Origin: Ligustrum vulgare
Lineage: Eukaryota; Streptophyta; Magnoliopsida; Lamiales; Oleaceae
DNA: 64,000 bases
Assembly: GCA_963555705.1 (NCBI GenBank)
Contig: OY743189.1
Span: forward strand, 7,333,501 to 7,397,500
Direction: 5' to 3'
Shown here one piece after another: positions 1 to 10,097 of this stretch. Below the pieces are notes generated by a model. That model did no database searches, was not told the origin of the DNA, and was given only the letters and a program-made list of their open reading frames with translations. Every line of letters starts with the position of its first letter. Position 1 is the first letter of the stretch. The translations under genes and the position numbers were made by a program.

Positions 1-510
1 GACATGTATACCAGAAGTTCCCTTCATAGTCATAAGGTAAGAAAGTAAATCACTGTTTTCATTTTGTATCACACTACTGGTGGGAGCAGTTCTTCTAATA
101 TTTTTGCCTGACTTTTCGGCATTGAGTTCGTACATTTTACATAAACATTTTTCTAAATCTGTACATGTCAATGGAGTATCAAAAGTTAATTTATTTGATA
201 TTGCATTTATAGTGTGTTTAGTTCCCTCTAAATTTATTCTAGGGTCCATAATCATTGCTAATGGAAATAAAGTGGGTACATCTTCCCAATATTTTCTAAA
301 CTTAGTCTCCATTGATGTAATGATTTGCTTAAAAATAGGAAATGCTTTGTACTTGTTAAAATTATTATCAATGCAATAAAAATGCTTCAACACTAAAGGA
401 CTAGCGTGATAATAAACACCAGATAATTCGTTTGTAGCATCGTAAAAATGTTTCAAAAATTTTTTAACATGAAAAACAAGTTCCCAATCATCAGCCCCCA
501 AACAAGTTCT
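1..510 (-). mobile_element. hAT-family transposase fragment, cut by window start
   Basis: Read on the minus strand, this encodes the middle of a hAT (Ac-like) transposase: a DDWELVF...FLKHFYDATNELSG stretch, then YYHASPLVLKHF, then KYWEDVPTLFPLAMIMDPR. This is the hAT RNase-H-like region just before the C-terminal part. About 417 bp (1-417) looks base-for-base the same as 14211-14627 inside the second hAT element, so both derive from one recent family. Unlike that copy, this one keeps the residues upstream of the YYHAS block, so it comes from a longer family member. Upstream of about 510 the reading frame is lost (in-frame TGA), and neither element end is visible. No intact transposase is possible from what is in the window. 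Confidence 0.8.
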
Positions 511-1000
511 ACACAATGTGCATCAAAAGCTTGTTTTCTAGAAGGTGCCAACTCCTTGTATATCTCTTCATGTTGTGGATGAGTTTGATTGCTCGAATAA
601 AAGACTTCTATTCTGTCGTGTATGTCGATCGAGCTCCAACCACGTATGCAGCCGTTAGCCACGTTGGGTATCTTCGTCAAGAGAAGAAACGGGGGGAAAT
701 GACATTGGTGGATGGTGGACGAATACGAAAACTGGGTGAGTGATTAGTGACATCGAAAAGTTCAGTCAGTGGTTACATTTCGAAAGTTCGGTGAGCATTT
801 GTTAAATTTACCTTTTAGTAGGTATAATTCTCATATTGAACCAGTTCGCCTTAAAATTGAACGAAGCTGGACCATGCCCACCACTATCATGAAAAGTCTA
901 GCTGTTTATTGTTTTAAGTTTTTCACATTGCCAAGGTTTGTTTTAGCAAAAATTACAATTCTAATCTCAGGGCGTGGAGTTCACTGCTTGAAGAATTAAA
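511..1000. other. Non-coding stretch between hAT fragment and RRP36 start
   Basis: There are no convincing coding exons here. Short ORFs on both strands overlap each other without recognisable motifs. The stretch runs directly into the RRP36 initiator ATG at 1001 and probably contains that gene's former promoter and 5' leader. I see no clear TATA box at the expected distance. Confidence 0.4.
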
Positions 1001-1856
1001 ATGAAAAGACCTGAGCCTACAATTGCAACTTCAAATAAGATCAGATTCGATGATTGGGATAGCCACGAATCTTCCGAAGCTGTATGTATTTTGGCAATAA
1101 TCTGTCTATATCCCCCCACCCCTGAATTGTTCCGAGCGACTTTTTTGATTTAAACCATTTAGCTATTAGTATGAGCGTGCATGCAAAACTGTAACTAGAA
1201 AATCTGTATGCATGTACAGTTGCTCGCAAATCCATGTTCAATTTATACTATATTGAATGGTGATTCTTCTGTTTGCCTTACCTATTCTGAACAAAATAAT
1301 ACTTCATATCATCCCCCAAAAGATTAAACCAAGTTATTAAATCATCCCCGTGTCCTTATTTTCTATAATAGTCCATGTTTTTTCTTTATTCTTTTTTATC
1401 TACAGAAGAGTGGATATAAAATTTTTAGTCGACAAATTATTTATATTAATGGACCTAAAATATATACCAATTTATGAATCTTTGGATTTTCTAGTGATTC
1501 TTATTTAGACCTTTGTGTACTTCCTATGACATGTAGCTTATAATGTACTTAACATTTAATTTGAACAGGAGGAGATTGAGCGGGAGCTTGCCGATGTGAC
1601 ATTCGAAGAGCTGCTTAGAGCACGGTCTGATGGATCGGAGATGGTGTACAGGAAGCCCAATGCAGAGAAAAAGAGCATCCGTGCAAATAAGAACAGGTTT
1701 TTTCTTATCATGACTACTTGAAATATTTTGACTTTCGTGAATTCAATACATATTATTCGCTAAATTTTTATTACGGTAATTGTCAAGGCCTATGGAGATG
1801 AGCAGCAAGAAGCCGGTCAGCAGATTAAGAGATGTCGTCCAAGTTCCTAAAAAAGT

Positions 1857-1985
1857 GGGTTTTATTTTCTTTTGTTGTTGTTTTGAGTACAATGGGAAAG
1901 GGGGAGTGGGGAATGGGTTGGATAGGATTCGAACCGCCACCACGAACGTGGGAAAAGTCCACTGATGCCACTAGACCAACATGCA
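1857..1985 (-). mobile_element. tRNA-derived SINE in RRP36 intron 3
   Basis: On the minus strand there is a tRNA-like head with an RNA polymerase III A box (TGGTCTAGTGGC) and, about 35 nt on, a perfect B box (GGTTCGAATCC, complement at 1925-1935). A C-rich body follows, then an A-rich tail (CAACAACAAAAGAAAATAAAA). This is the layout of plant tRNA-derived SINEs. It is not a working tRNA gene, since the acceptor stem does not close. The tail lies only a few bases from the exon 3 donor (GTGGGT at 1855), so the insertion may have contributed intronic donor bases. I could not identify target duplications. Confidence 0.65.
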
Positions 1986-2870
1986 ATGGTAGAATTTTTG
2001 TATTTTTAATATGTCATGCAACTAGTAGAATCATGCAATTTAAATGTTTGTATTCTATATAACAGATACTTAAGAATGTAAAAGCGGTAATAGTAAATAT
2101 TGTGACTTTATGGTTTGTTTGTGTGACTTTCTTGAGAACCTAGAATCACTTGCTCTATACAACGCAACCACTTTAGGCCCTCTTGGTAGTTTTACTTGCA
2201 TATTGTTAAGAAAATTATATTTCTTGTTGTATTTTGTTTATTTTATAGATACACTGTCACTTCGTCTTCCTAAAGATCTACTAGTTGTGGATTTGGAAAT
2301 GTTATTTTTGGCAAAATCATTCAGTATGTATGCTATGAACAACACCTTTATTTAATGCACATTCGAATCATCTTTAGATCAAATTAGCAAAACAAGAATT
2401 ACTTTTGCTATGACAACTGAAGTTGATGCTGTGGCTTCATCGTTTTCTTAATTCTTTTATCCCATCTTTGCAAAAAGCGCTCTGATTTAAATTGCTTTAC
2501 ACTTTATTTCAGGTGGCACGTGATCCTCATTTTGAATTATTATGCGGTGAGCTCAATGAAGAAGGGTAAGCATTCTTTCCTCTGACTCCCCTGCTTTGTC
2601 TACCTGTATGCAAATGTATATATGGGTATCTGCATACATGGAACGATTTTGATTGATATGATTATGACTCATACATATTTGATGGACCCCTATTTGACCT
2701 TGATGGTAGAATATAGGCATAGATCTACGAAATTGTTACCTTTTTGGAAAAAAGAATGGTAGTTTAAGTTAGAAGCTTCATCCATAAATCTTGTTCAATT
2801 TTTTTCTGAGCTTTTTCCTCCTACCTTCTTAAATTAATGGCTGCTTCCATTTTTCCTTTCATTTTTTTTT

Positions 2871-3342
2871 TTTTTTTTTAAATCTAAAGGAGTCCTTCAA
2901 AGATAGAGGCTTGTACGTCATATTTGGTTCTTAAATGGATAGACAATAATGAACCATGGAAATTGTGCAAACCTCACCATCATTGTCCCTGACATATGTG
3001 CCATGTGCCAGCAGAGAACGAGATATATTCTTTTCTTTGAATGGTTCTCAAGTTCGATGGCCTTGGGTATGTTATAAGGAGCATTGAGCCATTGATGCTC
3101 TGCCTATTTTCCCTACATTATTTGTTAATCGCACAAAAGTAGTAGCTATGGGAAAGTTTCAATTTGATTAGTTGGGTTGTTCTAAGACAAATAGACAACC
3201 TATTGAACCCCTTCGCCATTGCTTCCAAAATTATCTCAAATACTCTGACTAGATGTTTAAAATTAATGCATTCTTTTATTTTTCTTGCAATTCGCTTCCT
3301 GCCTCCACCTCAATGTTATTCTAGTTCAGCAAACATTTGCAC
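2871..3342. other. Intron 4 sequence, partly absent from copy C
   Basis: This is intronic sequence between exons 4 and 5 of RRP36 copy A. Copy C lacks roughly 350 bp of it and a later block of about 590 bp, although the flanks align. A homopolymer T run sits near 2865-2879. There are no coding signals. Confidence 0.5.
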
Positions 3343-3796
3343 AAGGGTGCTCGCAAAACGGCTCGTCGGCTCGGGTCGCTCTGGCTCGGCTCGGAAAAAG
3401 CTCGGGCTAAGCTCGGCTCGAGGCTCGAGCCGAGCTTTTTTTTGAGAGACGGGCTTTTGCTCGGCTCGGCTCGAGCCAAAAAAAAGCCTGCTAACAAAGC
3501 TCGATGGGAGCTTGAACAATGAATTTCGACAACGAGTTTGGCTCAACTTGCTATATATACACATTTTCAATAAAAATTTTATGAATTTTTGCTATAAAAA
3601 TAAGAGAAAAAGTAAAAGTTCGGGAGTTGGCTCGGCTCGGAAAAAGCTCGAGCTAAAGCTCGAGTCGAGCCTTATTTTTGGGGACGAGCTTTAGCTCGGC
3701 TCGGGCCAAAAAAAGTTCGACCCCAAAAAGCTCGAGCCAAGTTCGAGCCTTGATCTTCGGCTCGCGAGCCGGCTCGGCTCGGCTCGTTGACATCCT
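3343..3796. mobile_element. GCTCG-rich hAT-like MITE in RRP36 intron 4
   Basis: This 450-bp island is GC-rich in an AT-rich intron and made of repeated GCTCG/CGAGC units in both orientations, giving extensive foldback potential. The ends (AGGGTGCTCGCAAAACGGCTCG on the left; AGGATGTCAACGAGCC as complement on the right) look like degraded hAT-type inverted termini. The corresponding stretch is absent from copy C. Target duplications are not clear, so the limits are approximate. It encodes no transposase. Confidence 0.55.
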
Positions 3797-4163
3797 CTGT
3801 CTGTAGTCTGGTTGATTAGTATGCTATTAGTGTCTGAGCTTTGGACTTGGAGAAGAAGATTTTCTTTTCCACCTGATTTTCATAGTATTTATCTTGCGGT
3901 AAAGCTCAGATTTTGTTGTATGACGTATGCTTTGGATGTGCGGGTTTAAGAAGAGATATGATGTTATCTACAAGAATGAATTGCCTGCTGAAAGAGAGGT
4001 AGCATTCATTCGGCATTTTAACTAATTATATAATACTGCTTTTATGTCAGCTACTACCAAATTGATTACTCTTTTTTGGCATCTGAAGGCACTAAAGAAA
4101 AAGATGAAAGAAGAAAAAGATCCACAAGTCATAAATGAGCTTAAGAAGCGTATAGCTCAGATG

Positions 4164-4833
4164 GTTAGTGCTTTTACTATGAATGTCTTCCAAAACCAAA
4201 TATTTTCAGCTAGATTCCTTTAGACTCTGAGAGATTCCATGTACAAACAGGGTTTCCCTCCCTTTCGACCTTAGCCAACTGAGGAAATTATACCATTGGC
4301 CCCAACTTATACTTATTGCCAGTAGCAAGTTGGTCCTCAATCTTTTGCTACAACTGCACATCAGCCCTCTACGATATATACCATCCAAATCAATTGTTGA
4401 ATTGTCATAAAGGCTTCACATGTCCAACTTTAAGAAGCTAGGGTTGTTTCCCGACTTGGACTATATCCAAAAATTTGATGTGTTGCATGTTTCAACGATG
4501 GCTTCATTACGATTTGAAGAAGATTTACCCATGTTTGATGCTCATTTTAATGAGAAATTGATTTTCGGATAATGTGTTGTTGAAAAATAAGGAAAATTTT
4601 TATGGTTTATGCATATAATATTTTATTTTTAAATTTGTGGTTGAAAATGAGTATGAGAAAAAATGAGATTTGGAAGATTGAGGATCAAACAGGGGCTTAG
4701 ATTTAGACCGTGTCTGTCAATGTGGACTGATTAATGAAAAGGTTGGGGACAACTTGTGAACCAATTATGCAATTTCCCCAATGAAATTGACTTGTTCTAA
4801 AAGAAGGCAATTTGGCCTCTTATCAAGTCAAAG
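4164..4833 (+). other. RRP36 intron 6, shared by copies A, B and C
   Basis: This intronic sequence recurs in copy B (about 9890-10097 plus 11783-12950) and inverted in copy C (about 24515-25150). Landmarks are the TTTCCCTCCC run, ATACCATTGGCCCCAACTT, and AGGATCAAACAG. It serves as an empty-site reference for the insertions in copy B. No open coding frame is supported. Confidence 0.75.
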
Positions 4834-7800
4834 TGTCACGACCCTTCCCAGATTATCCTACTGGACCTGAAACATGACGTGTGCCGATGGCAGGTATCAA
4901 CTAGACGTCGGGCCCACCATCAAGGCAATCTTGACTTTTCTTTGACTTTCAATATTTACTTTTAAAAAATTTTAATCCCATAGGAATTTATAAAATTTTG
5001 ACAAAGTCTTCTCTATAATATTGACTTAACCAACCTGTAAAACAATGAGAAATCCTTAAACATGAAATCATAACTATTTGTTTTTAGAAGAATGAAATAA
5101 TCTAATTTATGAGATTCGAAAAAGCAATTGAATAAAAAGTAAATCTATGTGGTGTCACAAAATCTCATTTCACCCGCCTTATATTTATAGTGTAACCTGT
5201 TAGCCCAATCAATTTTAAAAGGTTGATAATGTATTGACTAATTCACTTGTAAACCTTAAAATATCACCACAAACCATTTTCACGTAAAACCAAATCATAT
5301 ATATTTTGTTTACTGGTATACAGAATGCTATCTCACAATTATATATCATCATCAGCATTATACTGCATGACTTCAAACTCTTAATATATCATGTCTCACA
5401 AGATCAAAGAAATAATTATCATTTTATCACGTTGACCTTTCATTCATGAAAATATCGCTCAGTTTTCATTTTATCAATTGTTGTTCTTAACTAATAGTAA
5501 CACTACGTTACCCCTTATTCACTACTCACACATGGAACAAATCCTGCTTGTTCTTTTCCCCAGAATGAACTTGGCTCAACAATTTCGTTAGCCATCTACC
5601 TTTTTATTCTTAAGATTTTCACTATGTGATCATGCTTGATATTGTTCAACTTAACCTATTTGTCTACTATTTCATTCCGAATAATTAAACTTATAAATAC
5701 TCCTTTTGTCAGAATTCGTTGTGTAAACATGGATACTCTACTTGCCTGCAACATGAAAAATCATAGTCATATGAATTTAATTCTACCTAAAGCCCAAAAG
5801 CCAAATATATACAATGACATCAGCAGTCCATATCACTTCTTCATTTTGGTCCTCTAAGATTATCATATCACATCACATCATCATGAATTTTCTATTTACA
5901 AAACATGGTAATCACAATTTCTAACGAAAATATCCATGATAAAACAATCAATTAATTTCTCAAATCAATTATAACTCTATTATACAATCATCACCAACAT
6001 ATACCAAACATTTTCCAACTTGACAGCTTTAATGATTCTCCTAATCAAAAAAAATTCAATATCATTCTCCCATATAAATGATCATAAATACCCACATTAA
6101 TAATACAAATAATCACTCAACGTCCCAAGATAATTAAGATTCCTCGCTTGATTGTCATAACATCGCCTGCACTTATCGTGCAAGATATAAATGATATTTT
6201 CTCATATATACCTCAATTATCATATAGTTCCACATTTATATATTAATACTTAAGCGATTCTATACTTCATCACTTTGAATGTTTATACATAAACTATCTG
6301 TAAAGTCGTCAAACTTCACTATAAATCAATAATTTGTTCAAAATTGTACTTTTATAATGCTAAACAACTAATAAGTCTTTCAATTATCTTATAATTGGAA
6401 ATAATATATTCCCATACTAATTGCTCACGATTCTATTAATATTATTCCTTATAATCTTGACATTCATAACTTCGAGTAATAGTACGATTTTCAAACAGCT
6501 TGGGAGACTGTGTTTTCTGCCACCACATGTAATTACACACACTGAATATGCATGATCAACTAATGCGTTAACTATGAACACTTCTAAAGCTCTTTAACCA
6601 TGCTTTGATACCAATTGTCACGACCCGTCCCAGATTACCCTACTGGACCTGAAACGTGACGTGTGCCGATGGGCCCACCATCAAGGCAATCTTGACTTTT
6701 CTTTGACTTTCAATATTTACTTTTAAAAATTTTTGATCCCATAGGAATTTATAAAAATTTGACAGAGTCTCCTCTATAATATTGACTTAACCAACCTGTA
6801 AAACAATGAGAAATCCTTAAACATGCAATCATATATAATTATATTACTCTCCAAATCTTCCAAACAAGACAATTGACATAATAAAATAACTACAGTTCTT
6901 AATCCCCTTCTTTATATATACAATCCAAAATACATCATCACCAGGCACATTCCTGACAAAGTATATAACTTATATAGAATAACTACATAGTCCAATGCAT
7001 CTTCCTAGAATATAACTTCTAAGAGCTTACCAAAGTAACTCCTGCAAATGACAATGTTACAAAGTTCCTCGAGAGCTGCAAGGTTCCTTCTATGTTGCTA
7101 AAAATCTTATTTCTTCCTATACTGTAAAGGTGGGGAAAACATGAGCTTGTGACTCAGTGAGTGGAATTTCCAAAATAAATGTATTTTGTAAACCATTTTT
7201 GAAAACGTAATTTATTTCATAATGATTTTGCAACTTGAAATCAAAACATACTTGCTAACAATAATTGTTCATAAGGATCGTAGAATAATCATCTATGACA
7301 TAACTGGAAAAACTAGAATATTTAAGAAACCACACCAAAATGTACCCAACTAAATCATTTGCTGAAGCTGGAATTTGAATTTAGTCATACGCGCGTATAC
7401 TATTGAGCACCTCCGTTCCTGGTCCAAAGTCCCTCTTGGTACAAAAATGAGTCCCAAAGACCTTATATATACACCCTTACACACGGGCCACAGGCTCCCT
7501 CCGTGCATAAGAGTGGATCTTAAGATCCTCTGAACACAGGCCATAGGCCCCCTCCGTGACAGAGCTTTAAGATCACAAATAATATTCGCTAGTACACGGG
7601 CTATAGGCCCCCTCCGTGCACTAGCACAAAAACAGATAACCACATCTTGTACTTCTGGTGATTTTGAATTCATATATTCTTAGCTTGACTAATCATATTC
7701 GTAAAACGTGATAATAGAACTATCATGCTTGAACAAGTGTAATTATAAACCATTTTCCTTGATAAACACGCTAAAAGTCATTGATTTCAAAATCATTTGT

Positions 7801-8935
7801 AACTTAAAGAAAACCAACGTAATAGAAATCTTGCATAACATAAATTCTTTTAAGTTTTTAAAAGAATAACTTTTCCACTCACAGAGTTATTGATTGAAAT
7901 CTAGCACAGTTGATAGGCCTCTTTAAATCTCCACATCATTTCCTGGAATCATAAAATAAATCTTTTATATTAAACCCAATCATAACTAACCATTAGAAAT
8001 CGACTAAAATCATTTATAACTTAATTCTTTTACATTTCATTCTTATATATATATATATTTTTGTTACTGTCAATAGGCAATCAAATTACAATCCATTTGT
8101 TTTTCATGAGACAATGTTCAAAACCTGTTTCTTGCTTATCTTTTCCCACTTATCCATTTTCTTCCAACATAACCATTGTACCATTAATTCTGGCTAGGTT
8201 ATTTCCATTTACAAATTAAATTTTCATGGGTTATTGTTAACATACAAATCTGTTACTCTATATTAATATCCAATTTCCCATTTTAATTCTTTGTCCTTCA
8301 ACCATTTTACAACTTTCATGTAAACAAAGACAAGGACTTACCCACCTATATACACAATTTTCTTGAAAGTTAAATCAATTTGTTTCATTTTCGAAATTAA
8401 TCAGTAACATTAACATAACTCCAATATTTAAGTAAAAAGACTTCACTATGGCTTCTCAAATCAAGCCCAGCATACAGATCACTTAATTACAAACCCAAAA
8501 TAATTATATTCCATAATAAAGAATTTACTGACCTCTTGAATATTAAGGAGAGATGAAGAATCCAAACTAACATCATCCATCTACGGTAACCCATTTTCCG
8601 ACCGCATCTTCTTCTATTTTTTTTTCTTTCTATTTTTCTCTCGAACTCTCTGGTCCCTTCCCAACAATGAGGAGAAATGGATCTTCTAATCCATTTATTG
8701 ATATATATAAATAATTTAATTATCAAACAAGTCCTCACTTTTCATGTAATATAATACTTGGCCCTTAAATTTCCAAATAATACGACATTAAATCCTCAAT
8801 TCAATCAATTGACCAGTAAATCCTTGATATTATAATTTATTTCATTCATGCCCTTTAAGTATTTTTCAATGTAAAATAGAACCCATAAAAATCATTTAGA
8901 TAAATTATTTCCTCGCGAAAATATTTTCTGATCAT
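4834..8935 (-). mobile_element. Rearranged Ty3/gypsy-type LTR element replacing RRP36 exon 7
   Basis: Two direct repeats begin with TGTCACGACCC (4834 and 6616) and match for about 235 bp. Just left of the second is the complement of a tRNA-iMet primer binding site (TTGGTATCAAAGCATGG on the minus strand, 6597-6615). This sets minus orientation, with the right repeat as the element's 5' LTR of about 2.3 kb. The left LTR survives only as its end (4834-5073). The interior (5074-6615) is AT-rich and has no gag or pol. Copy B shows the uninterrupted locus: A and B align up to the CAAAG before 4834 and again from about 8936, but copy B has exon 7 in between. Insertion was therefore accompanied by loss of exon 7 and the outer LTR edge. 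The LTR is related in sequence to the solo LTR at 49134-51967. Confidence 0.75.
7476..7625. repeat. Hairpin-forming minisatellite inside the LTR
   Basis: Three units of a CACGGGC..AGGC(C)CCCTCCGTG motif occur at roughly 60-75 bp spacing. Each unit starts with CACGG-like and ends with CCGTG-like bases, so each can fold into a short hairpin. A comparable GAGGGGTC...CGTG array is found in the related LTR at about 51215-51330. Confidence 0.6.
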
Positions 8936-9083
8936 TATCCCATTTGTTTTGGTTATAATATCATTAAGTATTTGAAACATATTCATAAGTAGCAAATTGG
9001 AAGAAGAGGAAACAACTACACAAATAACTTGAGAAAACTCGAATTTTGCACTGTTTAAATTTTATAATCTTTCTGCCTTGCAG

Positions 9084-9490
9084 TTGATATTAGGAAGCAA
9101 AAGCTTATTCAGAAGTACGAGGAACTCAAGGTAGTAGCAATTCTCACAATATTAAGGATATGTTTGGTAAATCGTTTATAAACAACGACGTGACAACATT
9201 TAATTGGTCAATTTTTATTTTATTTTTTGAGAAGTCAAAAATGGTGAGCGGGAATATTTGATTAAGTTGAAATTGTTGATTTTTTTTTTTAAAATGGATC
9301 AATGAGATGTTGCTATGTATTAGTTTATAAACAAATGTTACCAAACAATGCTGACATGTAACTATAATCTTCATATCACGTAACGTACTTGTGTGATCTT
9401 TTAGGGGGCTGGAAAACTTGAGTCTTTTCTTGACAAAAGATGAAGGAAGAATGCTGCAAAAGACCACAGATATGTGCCATATCGACGTTT
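9084..9490 (+). pseudogene. RRP36: RRP36 exons 8 and 9 of copy A, with nonsense codon
   Basis: Exon 8A (9084-9130) encodes DIRKQKLIQKYEELK between a good acceptor (ttgcag) and donor (gtagta). Exon 9A starts at 9405 with GAGKLESFLDKR, the conserved C-terminal basic region of RRP36. A TGA at 9441-9443 then replaces the arginine codon CGA expected from the family, a single C-to-T change. Downstream bases still encode RKNAAKDHRYVPYRR, confirming that the stop is a secondary mutation. Exon 7 is absent upstream because the LTR element replaced it, so this terminal part cannot join exons 1-6 in frame with the full domain. Confidence 0.85.
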
Positions 9491-9885
9491 TACTGTGCAA
9501 TGAAGTTAATAACGTTATTGTGACTCTAGAAGCATATTTTCTTGGTCTTACCGACGTAAACATCACAGCTAATTCTCTGAGTACAATACATTTTCACAAC
9601 TGATAAGGGTTTTTCTTGAGTTGTATTTTATATTATAAGAAGCCTTTTTGCATCTAAAATTATTCATTACCTTTTCGTGTCCATTTTCTTCTTTATTGCA
9701 CATCGTTTAGTCTACCTTTTCCCCTGATTTGTAAATTGAACAATACTTAAAAAAAATAAAATCTAGTTAATTACATTTTCCAGTCTTATGGACTTTATGC
9801 ACTAAGCATTTAGATCGTAACTCAAGAACTTGAATTGATAGGGATGGTGATGGGATGAAGAATCCCCGACAAAGATGGAATTGTA
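9491..9885 (+). other. RRP36 3' flank and tandem-duplication junction
   Basis: The former 3' UTR and downstream sequence of copy A aligns with 15882-16290 of copy B up to CCCGACAAAGA. There copy A switches directly into intron 6 sequence (GTAAACAGGTTTCCCTCCC), which marks the head-to-tail junction of the partial tandem duplication at about 9883. Copy B carries about 130 bp extra near 15948-16080 relative to copy A. Confidence 0.75.
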
Positions 9886-10097
9886 AACAGGTTTCCCTCC
9901 CTTCTGACCTTAGCCAACTGAGGAAATTATACCATTGGCCCCAACTTGTTGCCCTAGTAGCAAGTTGGTCCTCAATGTTTTGCTACAAGTGCACATCGGC
10001 CCTCCACCATATATGCCATCCAAATTAATTGTTGAATTGTCATAAAGGCTTCACATGTCCAACTTTAAGAAGCTAGGTTTGTTTCCCGACTTGGACT

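Larger units (their letters stand above)
1001..4163 (+). pseudogene. RRP36: RRP36-like rRNA-processing gene, exons 1-6 (copy A, 5' part)
   Basis: RRP36 is a nucleolar factor of the small-subunit processome, needed for early 18S pre-rRNA cleavage. Exons, from protein similarity and GT/AG sites: 1001-1081 (MKRPEPTIATSNK start), 1569-1696 (ELADVTFEELLRARSDG, VYRKPN, RANKNR), 1788-1854 (RPMEMSSKKPVSRLRDVVQV), 2513-2565 (RDPHFELLCGELN), 3944-3998 (FKKRYDVIYKNELPAE) and 4089-4163 (KDPQVINELKKRI). The phases match at every junction and the order follows the family. Defect: the base pair before exon 5 is GG (gcgg) where inverted copy C still has a proper gcag acceptor. Exon 7 is missing downstream because an LTR element replaced it, and exon 9A has a stop. 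Exons 1-3 have no other copy in the window, so this is the founder locus. Transcripts may still form, but a normal protein is unlikely. Confidence 0.85.

Noticed and set aside
1905..1985. Possible tRNA gene on the minus strand
   Set aside because: The A and B boxes are good but the acceptor stem does not pair and a SINE body with an A-rich tail follows, so it was called a SINE.
9144..9566. 140-codon minus-strand ORF, repeated at 15624-15938
   Set aside because: It is antisense to RRP36 intron 8 and exon 9 in copies A and B; the similarity reflects the gene duplication.
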